Source: Trichosporon coremiiforme
Taxonomy: Eukaryota > Basidiomycota > Tremellomycetes > Trichosporonales > Trichosporonaceae
NCBI GenBank assembly: GCA_039545355.1
Contig: BCJJ01000005.1
Coordinates: 1,911,447 to 1,975,446, forward strand
DNA length: 64,000 nt
Direction: 5' to 3'
Part shown: positions 1 through 11,577 of the stretch, in pieces
How positions within the stretch are numbered: position 1 is the stretch's first letter
Layout of the letters: every line of letters starts with the position of its first letter
Made by a program: the position numbers and the translations under genes
Notes under the pieces: generated by a model
What the model saw: only the letters and a program-made list of their open reading frames with translations
What the model was told of the DNA's origin: nothing
Database searches by the model: none

Positions 1-582
1 CAAAACCGCGCCCTTCAGCTCATCACCAACATCATCGGTCTCGTTACGGGCGGCATCGCGATGTGTCTGTACGCCCACGTCGGACAGAAGACCATCTACC
101 AGAACGTCTTCCGCGCGTACCTCCGCGCCCCATCGCTTGTGTCCCGCCGCGGCAAGATTATCTGGCCCTTCCTGGTCATCGGGTACTGGGTCATCTCGTG
201 GGTCATCGGTGTCGCGATCCCCAGCATCGCCACGCTCGGCACCCTCGTCGGCGCTGCCGCCATCCTCCAGTTCACGTACACGTTCCCGCCCATGCTCATC
301 CTAGGCCACTGGATGCAGTCGGACGCGGTCGAGGGCGAACAACCGTGGGAGCCCGGCATGGCGCCCGGCGCAAACCGTATCGACACCTGGAAGCAGGCGA
401 GCCGCTGGAAGCGCGGGTTCAGGAAGTACTGGTACGTCAAGGTCGTCCTGTTCCTCTACTTCCTGGCGGCGCTCTCCAACGCAGCACTCGGGATCTACTC
501 CGGTGCGATGCAGGCAAAAGACGGCTTCTCTGGCCACGTCATCATTTCGTTCTCGTGCAAGACGCCGAACGAGGGTTCCTAA
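1..582 (+). CDS. Amino-acid transporter (Aa_trans/AAAP family), C-terminal part, 5' truncated by window edge
   Basis: The frame is open from base 1 and ends at TAA 580-582, giving 193 residues of a longer protein whose 5' part lies outside the window. The visible part has several hydrophobic spans, including FLVIGYWVISWVIGVAIPSI and ATLGTLVGAAAILQFTYTFP, and a cytosolic loop with a TWKQASRWKRGFRK stretch before the last span. The order ILQFTYTFPPMLILG followed by a basic loop and a final helix resembles the C-terminus of fungal neutral amino-acid permeases of the Mtr/AVT kind (AAAP family). These are secondary transporters that take up or mobilise amino acids across the plasma or vacuolar membrane. 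Substrate cannot be judged from this part. The gene converges on the next minus-strand gene with a 142-bp gap. Confidence 0.75.
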   Translation, partial: QNRALQLITNIIGLVTGGIAMCLYAHVGQKTIYQNVFRAYLRAPSLVSRRGKIIWPFLVIGYWVISWVIGVAIPSIATLGTLVGAAAILQFTYTFPPMLILGHWMQSDAVEGEQPWEPGMAPGANRIDTWKQASRWKRGFRKYWYVKVVLFLYFLAALSNAALGIYSGAMQAKDGFSGHVIISFSCKTPNEGS

Positions 583-724
583 GCACCCGTGATGAGTCGG
601 AGAACAGCTCAGTATCATAATTAGTAGTACCATAGCGTGGTGGTTTGCCTCGATGTCATGTGTGTAAATATACATCAGCCCGTCCTCGTGCCTTGTACCG
701 CACTTAGTTTCCGTATACAGTCAC

Positions 725-1444
725 TTAAAACCGCTTAAGCCTCGACTTCGGCTTGAGGTACTTGCCAAACTTTTGCTTCTCCTCGCCGAAGAACACCGTC
801 CAGAAGCCCCACGCTCCGAGGGCACCATTACCGAGCCCGAGGAGAACGCTCATGAAGCCGAGCGGGGCGTTCCACCCCGCAAATGCCGTGATGCACCCGA
901 GCACGGCGAACACGCACACCGCTGGCATGCGGTACGGCATCGCCTGGGGCGAGTAGTTCGGTACAACGACGAAGATGCTGATGGCGGCGAGGGCGAGGAG
1001 GCCGAAACCGAGCATCTTGAGCGTGAAGCTCTCGAGCGGCGTCAGCGTGTCGTGCTGGTTGCCGCCGTAGCTCGGGATCGGACCCGAGCCGACGACGCCG
1101 AGCGGACCGGCCTTGACGGGCGCATCGGAGCCCTGCGCCATGAAGAGCACGAGACGGGGCGTGAGCAGAAGCGGTACAGCGAGCACGGCAAACCTGAAGT
1201 CAGCTACTACTGGAGACATTGCAGCTCACCATCCAGCAGAGTACATGCCGTACACGGACGCAGCGTCTGGCGCACCCTCATGCGGCCGCGCCGCCGCTTT
1301 CGCGCGCTCCTCGGCGGTGCGGTAGTTGCGACCGAGCGAGCCCGGCTCGGGCCCCTGCTCAGTGTACGCCGGAGGCAATGTCGTGCGAGATGCAGAGGCT
1401 CCCGCGTTCTTTCCGATGGATCGGAGCTCAATGCCTTCAGCCAT
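725..1444 (-). CDS. Small multi-span membrane protein, unknown function (227 aa, 2 exons)
   Basis: Exon 1 is 1444..1230 and exon 2 is 1193..725. They are separated by a 36-nt intron (1194..1229) with donor GTGAGC and an AGCTGAC branch point close to the TTCAG acceptor. The join reads MYSAGW-FAVLAVPLLL and keeps the frame for 227 residues. The first ~70 residues are polar and probably cytosolic. Four hydrophobic segments follow at roughly residues 72-92, 118-138, 148-165 and 170-192, and the C-terminus is short and strongly basic (KQKFGKYLKPKSRLKRF). I do not recognise the family. The size and topology would suit a fungus-specific endomembrane protein, but that is a guess. It lies divergently from the RINT1-like gene, with 348 bp between start codons. 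Confidence 0.7.
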
Positions 1445-1792
1445 AGTGGACGTGGGAGTGGCGAGAACCAGGAACGCGCGTGGGCTTATGTAGTAGTGCG
1501 TTCGAGCTGTGGTGAAGCGATGGGGCAGGAGGAATCAGGTGATCCACACGGCAAAGACGTCAGAAGCAATCTCGCAGACGAGGCGATGTGTACGTGTTCG
1601 TGTTCGTGTTGTCGATGATGCAGTAACGAGTTCGAAGTCTCAGATCGTCGTCGCAAGCGTTGCATCATCGTTCATGATGACCTGGAGGAGATGCAACGAT
1701 CTCCGCGAAACATGACGAGTCCGCCTTCCTCGTCATTGCGCGCCTCCACGCTCTACTTTCCATCACCTAGCCTAATCAACACACGACCCACG
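1445..1792. promoter_or_regulatory. Shared intergenic promoter region between divergent genes
   Basis: This 348-bp stretch separates the start codons of the minus-strand membrane protein and the plus-strand RINT1-like gene. It must hold both promoters and 5' leaders. No convincing TATA element or other named motif is visible. Around 1594-1610 it has a short cgtgttcgtgttcgtgttg repeat. Confidence 0.5.
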
Positions 1793-4467
1793 ATGTTCGC
1801 GCAAGTCCGCCAGCTGGCGCAGCCGCCGGACGAGGAGGCGCTCAAGGCGCGCGTGCTTGCGTATTTGAACGCGAACTACCCAGACCTTGCGTCGCTTGAG
1901 GGCGCGGGCCCATCGACGCTGACGCCGAAGCGACACTCGCGGGGCCACTCTTTGACCAAGGTGCCTTCTCGCCCGAGCCGGCCGGGGACGCCGTCTGGCC
2001 AGCACCCCTCAACATCTAGATCAGGAAGGACGCTCGAGGAGGACATCGCCTACTGGGAGGAGAGGGGGAAGGAGTCACGCGCGACGCTCGTGGCCGCCGA
2101 AGCGGAGCTGCCTGATGCGATCGCAGCGGCGCGGACTGCGCTCGGCGGGGTGCTGCAGCGTGCCCAGGAGCTGAGTCTTCGGCGGTACGAGTTGAGCGAT
2201 GCGATCGGATCCCTGCTCGCTGAGCTCGACAGCTCTCGGTCTCTCGAAGACGGAACGACGACAGACGGGGAAGACGGATGGGGCTTCGACAACGCCAGCA
2301 CGAAATCGAAGCGCGGCCCGACCTTCCTGGAGCAGGTCGAGGCGACGCACGCCGTGCTCGCTCGTGCGCGGGCGGCGCTGGCCTGGGCCCGAGTGCTGGA
2401 GCGTACTCTGGAGCAACGGTAGGCTCAGGCATGAAAGCGAGCTGACATCAGTGACCGCGTCCTGGACCCGAAGGCGCACGACCCGTCGCCTCTCGCTGCG
2501 CTGTCTCTGTTCCGGCAGCTGAACGATGGCGTCGAGGGCACCGAGGCCGTCCTGCCGCCGGGCATGGCGCTCATGCACCAGCTGCACCGTGTGCGTGATG
2601 ACACGTGGGACGCTCTTAAAGGTGTCCTCTGCGAGCGGCTGTGTGCCGCGGCCAAGCCGCTCGGTTGGCCGAGGCGGGTCGACTACGCGGCCGCCGGCGT
2701 CGAGCAGAGGCGCGCGTTCGAGTACGCCTACGCAGACATGCTGGCGATGCAGGCAGAGTGAGTGCAGTTGTGCTGGAGTGCGCCGTTGTGGTCCCGCGGC
2801 ACAGGTGATAGCTGGCTGATTGCGGAGCATGAGCTGACAACAGGGGCGAGCGTCTCGGACTGCGCCCGACGCCGAGCGACCCCGCATGGGCCTCCGGTGT
2901 GGGTCTGTACCCTCTGCAGGCTTTGGTTGAGCCAATCAACCTCAGGTTCCGGTACCACTTCATGGGTTCTCGCTCGACAAACCGCGCCGACAAGCCCGAG
3001 TGGGCATTCTCCTCGATCCGGGACACGCTCGTAGATCTCTCACCCTTCCTGTCGGGGTACGTCCAGCCGCTCACATCACGCTGCATGCCGCAGCTGCAGG
3101 GCGTCAACGTAGTCGACGAGTTCACGATGCTCCTGTTCCCGATCCTGCTCTCGTTCCTGCGCGTGCGTGTTCCCGCTCTGCTCTCCAGGTCAGCACTCCT
3201 GGCACACACAGTATACCAGTGTGTGCTGTTTGACGACTCGATCCGGGCCGGCGGGTTCCAGCTCTCCCGCACGAGTCTCTACGATGGTGGAGAGTGGGAG
3301 GGTCTCACGGGCGCGGTGCTCAGAGAAGAGGGCTGGTTCGGCAAGTGGCTCGAGGGCGAGAAGCGTTTCGCCGAGGACACGCTGAACGACATCATCTCCA
3401 GCCCTTCGGCCTGGGACCTCGATGACGCCGACGACGCCGACGAGGAGAGCGAGGCGGGCGGCCCGCGCACCGAGTCCGCACGCCGCATGACCGCGCTCCT
3501 CCTCCAGATCACGGACCGGTACTCATCCCTTCCCGGGCTCGAGTTCCGGCAGGCGTTCCTGAAAGGTGTCCAGCTGCCCCTGCTGAGTGCTTATCACACG
3601 CGTATCTCCGGGTCTCTGGACGCGTTTGAGACACTCAGCAGCGCGTTCGTGCGCGCCGTCCCTGGCTCGCTCACGCTCGGCCGCGGCACGGACGAGAAGC
3701 TGAAGGGGCCCGCCGGTCTCCAGCGGCTCCTGAAAGCGCACGCGTCTGCTAGTCCCGTAAGCGCCTCGCTGAGGGAATGGGGCGACGAGCCGCTGTTCGT
3801 GGCGATGAGCGCCGAACTCGGGACCGATACGCTCGACACGGGGGTGTGGGACGGCATGGCGGACAAGTATGCGCGCCTGGCCTATCGCGCGGAGGACATG
3901 GCCGTGGCGCAAGCCTCGAGCTGTGTCGAGAGCCAGCTCAGGAACAGCAGGCAGAACTGGGTCACGGACGAGGACGCGCAGCTCGACAGTGCCACCGTGA
4001 CCGCCGTCACAGAATACTCTGCCCTCCTCCGTCTCCTTCCCCGATACTTGCCCCCCTCCGGCCTGCTCCGCATGTATAGGAGGTTCACGACGCGCGTAGT
4101 AGCCGCGATCGCCGAGAACATTGCCTATGCCAAGTTCAACGCGAACGGGGGCGCGGCATTCCTGCATTTGGTCCGGGACTGGATTGCTAGCGCCCATGAC
4201 GCTCTGTCGCCTGCCCTGGGGCAGCGTTCCAGCCTGCTCGACGCACCGTGGAGGCGGCTCGAGGAGACGGCGAGGATTCTGGCCCTGCCATCCGACAGCT
4301 CGGGGAGCGAGGTCGGCGTCGAGGGCGTGACGTTTGCGCAGGGGATGGCGGCTGCTTGGGGCGGCGAAGAGGCTTTCGCGAGTCTGCAGGACCGCCTCGG
4401 CGTTCGGGACCTCTCTAGGGATGAGGTACAGGACGTGCTTAGGAAAAGAGAGGAGTGCTGGCGATGA
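1793..4467 (+). CDS. RINT1: RINT1/Tip20 family vesicle tethering protein (851 aa, 3 exons)
   Basis: The exons are 1793..2418, 2452..2757 and 2844..4467, with introns of 33 and 86 nt ending in AGCTGAC-type branch points. The total of 2556 nt gives 851 residues, somewhat longer than yeast Tip20 (about 700) and human RINT1 (about 790). The N-terminal third is Ser/Pro-rich and then alpha-helical. The block beginning GLYPLQALVEPINLRFRYHF around residue 325 and the following KPEWAFSSIRDTL are characteristic of the RINT-1/TIP-1 family. In known relatives this protein is part of the Dsl1/NRZ complex, which tethers Golgi-derived COPI vesicles at the ER and also affects checkpoint control. Function here is by homology. 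The ATG at 1793 was chosen because it begins a helix-rich MFAQVRQLAQ segment; an in-frame ATG exists upstream (1712) but precedes only Ser-rich, leader-like sequence. Confidence 0.85.
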
Positions 4468-4662
4468 GTCTGCGAGCGCGCTGCGAGAGCGTCAGTGTCA
4501 GTCGTGGACTGTCCACCTCCCCGTATCTGTAGGGGCCACGGCGCGCCGTATCCAACTAGTCGTAATGATGCATGAGCTACAAGCCTAAATCTCGATGTAA
4601 TGTAAAATGCGGAAATGCGGAATGGACAGATCTATCGTACACATTTGACTTCTTTTGATTTC

Positions 4663-7600
4663 TTACAGGAGACCGCCATGGGGCTGACCCGCATTCGCCT
4701 GGTCTTCCTCGAGCATCCGCTCTCTCTCCGTCGCGTTCCGATCCCTCTCCCTCTGCGCTCTTTCGGCCGCCTCGACAGCCGCAATGTTCCCCTCGGGCGT
4801 GTCCGCGAAGCTGGCATCGTTCGCGTTATCCGTCGACGGGGGCGCGTTCGGGTCTGCATTGGCGGGTTGTCGGCGCACGCGGCGACGGCGACGAGGCAAA
4901 GTGTGTTGGATCGGCATGGGACGCACGTCAAGGTCCATTGCGACGTTTGTGGCCGCCTGGAACGCCTCGATCCACTGCACGCACTGCCGCGCCGTGTCGG
5001 TCTGGAGCATGAACTGCTGTCCCTCGGCGCGGACGCGGACGCAGTGCAGCCTCTTCTTGTAGTCTGCCGCGAGGCCCGATTCGGCCGCAGTCAGGGAGTA
5101 CACGTGCAGAAGGCCGTTGTGCGCGAAGGGCAGGTGCGAGGCGATCGGCGCAGACGCCGTCGACGAAGCAACGTCGTTGACAGTCGGACGACGCGGACCG
5201 GGCTTGTTGAACAAGTCGGGGTTCTTCGCGTCGGGACCCTCGCTGCCCGGGCCATTGGCCCGGGCACGGGCGGGGGGCCCGGATGATGACGAGATGGTGG
5301 AACGGCGAGAGTGCACCGCGTGCGCAAGCGTTCCGATGGCGCCCTCAAGGCCGACGGTGTTACGCCGGCCGTTATGTTGCGGCGGCTGGGTCTGGATCGG
5401 CATCGGCTGGACGGGTGTGCGCGCGCGCTGCTCCGGCGCGAGATGGACGTGCAGGTATCGCTCCGCCTCGGCGGAGGAGCAGGTGAGGTACGGCTCGCCC
5501 TGGCGCAGGGGGACCTTGGCCGGGTCGAACTTGTACACGTACAGCGCCGTACCGTGGAGGACAAAGTAGAACTTCTTCCATCCGCGGTCCTTGGCCTGCA
5601 CGCCGGGCTGGACAAACTCCATCTTGCGCGACAGCGTGCCCTCGATATGCACGCCGCACCAGTACCGGGGCAGCTTCTCGCAGCCCTCCTCGTCGCGCGG
5701 GCGGCAGGCGGGGCCAGGCGCGCCGAATGAGGCCAGCGGCTCGTACATTGGCGGAGGGGGATCGGCGTCGCCCGCGCTCAGGCGGCGCTTCAGCTGCTGG
5801 TGGTGCGTCGCTGGCGTCGGCGGCGGCTGCGCCCAGTCGGGCATCGTGTTCTCTCCGAGCGGCGCGAGAGGCGGCAGAGGCTCCAAAGTCCGCGCAGGCG
5901 TCAGGTCGAACATGCTCTGCGAGGTCTGGGTGTACAGACTCGGACGGCGGAGGACGCTCGGTGACGGCGGCGTCTGGATCGTCTCGCTCTGCGTGCTCGT
6001 CGCGCCGCTCTCGCCGACACTGTCCCCAACCGAACCCTCGTAGTCGTCATCTCCCTCGGTCTCCGTCTCGTGCGAGTCCTGCGAGCCAGGCGTCGTGTAG
6101 TTCGTGTCGTTGCTCAGCCTGCTCTGCGTCGACGGCGTATCGTCCACTTCCGGAGACTCGGTAGTCGTCTGCCGTGGTCCGACGGCACCGAGAGGCTGAG
6201 TGTCAAAGTAGCTGTTCGCCCGTGGCGTGCGCGCAGCAGGCGATGTCGGGAACGACACCCAGTTTGACGGCTCGTTCTGCCCCCGCGGCATGTTCAGGTG
6301 CCATTCGTTCCCGCCGGGTGTCGATGCTGCAGAAACACTAGCAGGCGATTCTGCACAGTCAGTGACAGGCTCCGTAACACTCCTGCCGCGCAGCGACTCA
6401 CCCTCAGCGACAGGCGACGGAAGGTTTCCACGGCCGCGCGGCTGCGCGTGCGACAGCGTCGGCTGTGTTGTTGGCGTGGCCCCGGCTTCGTCCGAGTCGG
6501 TCAGGTCGTCGTCGTCCTCGGCCTCGCCGCCGTCGACGAGGTCCTCGGCGTGGTGACTCGGCACGCGGAACATGACAGGCTGATGTCAGCTTGATTTCGA
6601 GGTCGAACTAGCTTACCATTGACTTTGTCGCCTTGCGTGCTTCGGCGTCGGACATGTCCTTCGAGTTGTTGCGGGAGGTGGGCTGCGAATCCGAGGAGAA
6701 GAACGGGAACCCGCCCGAAATATTTGGGGACTGGACCTGAGGCGACTTGGGGCCGCCCTCGAGCGCGAGCACGCCCCAGCTCGGTGTCGAGGGTCCTTGG
6801 CGCGAGCCCCCTCCGAGGGTGGGGAGGTTGGCGATGGGCTGCGGCATCGGTGGCGAGTGGAGCACAGCAGACATGCGTCGGGGCGAGCCGACTGGGCTGA
6901 TGGATGTCGAGGACATTGTGGAAATGCGCCTCTGGCGCTCGCCGCTAGTGAGCGACGGCCGCCTTAGCTCGCCCATAGGTGCCGGTGGAAGCTCGCCGTT
7001 AGGTCCCTGGGACTCATCAATAGCCGAAAACGTCTGCTGCTCCATGCTTCGCCGGGGCGTCATGAAAACGTCCGGGATGCCAGACGATGTCGGGCTGATG
7101 CTCTGCGGCGTCGCAAAGCCGGCCGTGTCCATCGATGCGCGCGGGGCGTCGTCGTGGATCTCGATCCGAGTCGGGCGGTTGGTCTGGCGTGGTGGGGAAG
7201 GTTGCGTAATGTTGGAGTGGTCATCCTTGGCAGGGCCGGGGAACGCCGACGGCGTGGTGCCACTGGGCGTTGTCGAGGAAGACGTCTCCGCTACCGTCGA
7301 GCGATCTGACGGGTCGAACTGGAGCGCACCGAACGGTCGCGCCGGACCCTCGGTGCCATGTGCGGGCGCTGGGGCGCCGTTCTGGACCGGCCTGTCCTGG
7401 CTAGGCGAGGCGGCGTCTGCGTCGGCTGCATCGGTCGGTGAGCGGGGCGGGGTCAGGTGGTTCGGGCTAGCGAAATTCGACGCCGCCTTAGACCCCGCTG
7501 CAGGGCTCGGCGTGCTTGCGGCGGTTGGCGGGGAGATGGAGCGAGCGTCCTCTGGCGTCGGTGGCGTCGGCGGCGTCGGCTTCATCGTCAGGTCAAGAGC

Positions 7601-7864
7601 GTTCAAGTCGAGTCCGTTCACTTCGTTCACATGCGGAGGGGAGTGTGCAGGCACGTCCCCGTTGATGGGGATTTTGGCGCGCTGAACGACACTCTCGTTC
7701 GCAGCCCGCAGCGAATGCGGGGAAGACGAGCGGCTCCGGGCATCGATGAGGTCGGCGATCGACCGCCGGTTGAGCAGACGGTTGGGCTCGAGCAGATTCC
7801 GCAGCTTGGCGACTGGCGCAGGCTCGGCGCGCGAGTCCCGTTGCTGGTGCTTGAACAGCGGCAT
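4663..7864 (-). CDS. PH-domain protein with long disordered N-terminus (1054 aa, 2 exons)
   Basis: Exon 1 is 7864..6617 and exon 2 is 6579..4663. The 37-nt intron between them has donor GTAAGC and ends AGCTGACATCAG. The join reads KATKSM-PVMFRVPSHH in frame. The first ~700 residues are low-complexity Ser/Pro/Thr-rich, with many possible proline-directed phosphosites. A pleckstrin-homology fold begins near residue 720 (YWCGVHIEGTLSRK, then GWKKFYFVLHGTALYVYKFD) and closes near residue 960 with CVQWIEAFQAATNVAM. A ~100-residue disordered insert splits the domain. The C-terminus is basic (LPRRRRRVRRQ) and then acidic-helical. PH domains of this fungal type bind phosphoinositides or act as cortical adaptors. 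The exact partner is unknown. The gene converges on the RINT1-like gene with a 195-bp gap. Confidence 0.8.
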
Positions 7865-10800
7865 GCTTTCAGCGATGTTGCGAATGCAGATAAGAGGGGC
7901 TCGAGTGTTGCCTGACTATAGCGGAAGGGGCGACGAGGTCGGCGGAGGCAGCGGTGCCAGTGGGAGTTGGCCAGGAGCAGCCCAGGAAGCCAGGGACAAA
8001 GCCGAGGGAGGTGTGATGTGCGCAGACGGCGCAAGAGGGGACCAGTGGGACCAGGTAGGTTGGTCCCGAACAATGGACGGTGTGGTGGGCGCTGTTGCGA
8101 TGTCGGGGGGCGTTGCCGTGATCGTCGTTCAGTGCGATATTCGTTGTTCCGTCGAAATATGGCGGTGCGTGCAGTCGTAGTGTAAGTGTTGTGCAAGCAA
8201 GAAGTGCAGGTGCAGGTGCAGGTGCAGTTGCAAGCACGGGTAGATCGTTATATTTGATCTTGATGCAAATGGCAATGGGCAAATGTCGAGGCAAGGGACA
8301 GGTAGGGGTGAGTCGCCCGTAGGCGGTAGAACATGAATTCAGCGGTTGGACCCTTGCGTCGCTGAGTGCGTCGGTCGTTGTGTGCGCGCTTGCAGCCGGC
8401 CCTTGCCAGTGTTTGAGATCTGTCTGTCGCTGTCGTTGCGTGTTGAGCGCCGAGCTGTTGCCTCGCTGTGCTTGGGTATGTGTGTACGGCTTGACTACTA
8501 AAGTCAAGTGGAATGGAAAGGGAGAATGCAAGATTCGTGTTCGGTGTCGTCAGGATGGACAGAGGAACGCACGGGGATAGGGGGGTCAGTGTGTGACTGT
8601 GTGAGCGTGTGTGCGGTGCGGGCGGGTGGATTCGAAGTCGGTCGATGGTTGTCGAGGGGCCGAGTGCGACATGAGCTGTGCTATGCGGGCACGCGGGGCC
8701 GGATCTAGTCCGCAGGCAGCGACCCGGGTCAGACGGGGGCCGTCAGACCGTACCACGCTGGCCCATCCGGGGTGGTGAAGTAAGGCTACGCAGGCCGGAG
8801 AGTCATCGACGTTACTGCGAGCGAGCGAAGATTGTGCCTTGTGCCGGCAAGCCCTGATGCTCTCTTGATGCTGGCTGGCATCTGTTTTCGATCGGGACTA
8901 GTCTTGCATAGTTTTTCCAGCGGTGCCGTCTAACTGATTAGGATGATTACAGTGGTAAGAACAGCATGGGCTGCAAGTTGCAGGGCGGACGCAGTGAGCC
9001 GAGATGACGTCGCTTGCACGCCGATATGTGCACGGACCCTGGCCTGCCACCCCTTTTCCCCTGGATGGTCCTCGTCGTTCCCCCCGCGCTGGGCTGCACC
9101 CTTGTTCTCTCCATCGAATTTTTGCCTGCTCGAATGCAGATGCAAATGGATTCCTCAATTCCTACTCGGATCCTGTAAAGGATCAGGGAATGAACCAGGC
9201 TGGCATCCACACCTCGCCGAGCATGTTTCGCTTTACGGCCGTCGCGGACCATGCGGCCTCCCCTACTGACTGCGGGCCTCGGTCTGATCGGGTCTGCTTA
9301 TGTACGGGTGGGTGCTCTAGACAGGACCATGTGGTGTAATGCCTCGCAGGGGATTCGCGTAAACTCTGCGACCTGGGTACGGCACCGTTCATGGCGTCCT
9401 GTTTTATCATCGTCCAGTGCCATTGGCCGCATGCTGCAGCAGACAGTGTCTCATTTCTCTCATTTCCTTGGCGCTTCTATAATAGCTCGCGCCGTGACGT
9501 GCTCCCCCTTACAGTCGTTCCGAACTTCGGTGTTTTCAGCAATGACGGAAGACGACCCGGTGGAAGCGATGGAAGCGAGCACTCCGAACCGGGCTGCATA
9601 CGTCGAAGCGTCCTGCCCACTCGTCCATGTTCCCGGCTCCCAGACGTCAGTGCAGTGCAGAGATCTGTACAGATCTGCGTCTCGTGGCTGGTGTCCGTTG
9701 TGCCCCCGTCGCTCGGTGACTGGGATTGCTGTAAATAAACAGCTGCATGCTACTTTTTGTTCGACTGCTGCGGACGAAGGTGGGGTACTCCGAGGAACAC
9801 TTGAGTTGTCATGGACGAGGACTGGAGTGTCATGCTCCTGGGTCAAGTAGCCGGCGGTACCAGGCAGAGGTGTCATCACATGCCCACCCGAAGATCCAGA
9901 CACTGTTCCTAGGCCCGCCTAGGGTGTTGTGGGAACCCGCTTGGCTCAGTGCCGAGGCAGGCGGAGCCCGCGTGGGGGAGCAATTGAGGTTGAGGTCACT
10001 GGGTACTCGTCCGAAAGACCTTCCTCGCTCTTGGCTGCCGGTCGTATGCTCGTCAGGACGGATGCTGCGGGGTTGCGTAGCGGCCACGTGTGCCCCGCGT
10101 TCTGAACGAGCGCTGCGCTCGAACAACAAAATCAGGGAGCTGCGCGGCCGCGTTGCCCCGGCGAGAGACAGGCCGGACTGTCTGCAGCCTAGGGTGGTTA
10201 AGGCGGACGAAGATCGGCCGGACCGACGTTCTGGCGAGGTAAAAGTCCGATCATCGGAGGGTCTCTACGCGCACCCTCCTGTTTTACTTGCGTGCATCCA
10301 TTTGGCCCCGTTCCTCGCCCAAAAGCCCAACTTCAGGAGTCGGGCAATTGCTGAGATGCTTGGCAACTGGGAACAACTTGGCCACACATTGCATGCAGCT
10401 CCTTACCTGAGTTTTCAGGCAACTAAGGTGCGATTCTGGGACCCCAATGGGCAGCCCTTTGTCTCCATCCTGGTGGCCCGCACTCGAATGCATGATGTGT
10501 TGCGGTTGTGCGCTGGGCTACTGAAAATAGGGCACTTTGCAGCTCTCAGCCGAAAACGGCCGCCGAGTTGCACTCCTGCGTGAGACGGGGGTATCTAGGT
10601 GCACTTTAAGAAAATGGGTGGGTGCGCGTAGTAGACCCCGATCTTCTGATCCCGGCCTTCAACCCTCGATCCTCAACCGTCGGCGCGAGACATTTGTGGC
10701 GATTCCACTTCCTGAGCAGCATAGTCCCCCCACATCATGTCCATGCAGGCTCACTCCATCTTCTGGGTGATCACCGAATTTGGCTGGGGGCTGTGCGCGA

Positions 10801-11060
10801 CATGAGCTCAGACAGCCCGTCGCAGATCGGCCAGAACAGGAGCGAGTTCTGGAACCCGAACCCGAAGAATCCAGATTTGGACGACATGAGATATGATGCC
10901 ACCACTATCCGTCCGCACCATCATGCCAAGACCACGCTGACCGAACACTTGTCCGAGGTGGCTATTTCAGCAGGCTCTGGGACTTGCGCGATCACCAGGA
11001 ACTCCCAGCACGCTCCAATCCGTTGTTCCAAAGAGACTGCGTGCATACAATCTACAAAGA
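7865..11060. other. Gene-poor intergenic region
   Basis: The part nearest 7864 is the promoter and leader of the PH-domain gene. Frames of up to about 280 codons exist near 9.3-10.6 kb, but their translations are Cys/Arg/Ser-rich without any recognisable fold or strong third-position bias. I see no tRNA, rRNA or transposon here. The low end of the exon-like segments described at 10967-11509 reaches into this block. Confidence 0.5.
8204..8227. repeat. Short tandem repeat (tgcagg)n
   Basis: About four copies of a 6-bp unit (gtgcag/tgcagg) lie upstream of the PH-domain gene, in non-coding sequence. It is probably a simple microsatellite. Confidence 0.7.
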
Positions 11061-11509
11061 CTGTCTGTTAGCTCAGATATCCGGTGCAGTTCGCTTACAC
11101 TCTGGCGATTCGAGGTCCACATCGCTCGACAACTGCTAGTTAGCTATGTCAGGGGGGTGGATGAGCTCACCTCGCCCACGCCGTCTCAGTCCAGGCCGCT
11201 GCTGCTGCACACTTCTGGGTCTAAAATCGCGTGTCTGTCCGTCAGCTCGCATTGGGAGGGACACCAAGCTCACGATCAGACGTTACGCACTGGTGATTAG
11301 CTGTCGTTAGCTCTGTCAAGAGACATCGTGAGCTCACCATATCTTTTCGGACTGCACCTATGCCTCCATCAACCGAGACCAGTTCGCCGCCAAGGTTTGC
11401 TGCCGGTTAGCTATGCCCTGGAGTAAACTCATGAAAGCTTACCTCGGCCGCTGGACTCAGGTCTCCGGCGCTCGACTGATGGTCAGCTACGCCGCACGCG
11501 CTAACTCAC
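10967..11509 (-). other. Cluster of six minus-strand intron-like elements with mini-exons; unresolved spliced transcript
   Basis: Six segments on the minus strand have complete intron form: 11476-11509, 11400-11442, 11301-11337, 11235-11273, 11136-11170 and 11061-11098. Each starts GTGAGC, GTGAGT or GTAAGC and ends with a GCTNAC branch point a few bases before AG. Sizes are 34-43 nt and the spacers are only 27-64 nt. If the 27-nt spacer 11274-11300 is skipped, the spacers 11443-11475, 11338-11399, 11171-11234 and 11099-11135 and the segment below 11061 join in one open frame to a TGA at 10967-10969. No matching start codon or upstream exon was found, because the segment above 11509 has an in-frame TGA just before its donor. 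It may be a 3' extension of the neighbouring gene, a spliced non-coding RNA, or a decayed gene. Confidence 0.45.
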
Positions 11510-11577
11510 CTCATAGCCACTTCAGCCTAGTCACGAGCCCCCGCAGCTTCTCGCCCGTATCACCCTTCTCTCGCCTC

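Noticed and set aside
9251..10583. Two overlapping plus-strand frames of about 200 and 280 codons
   Set aside because: The translations are Cys/Arg/Ser-rich with no domain, the starts are doubtful, and no splice chain supports them.
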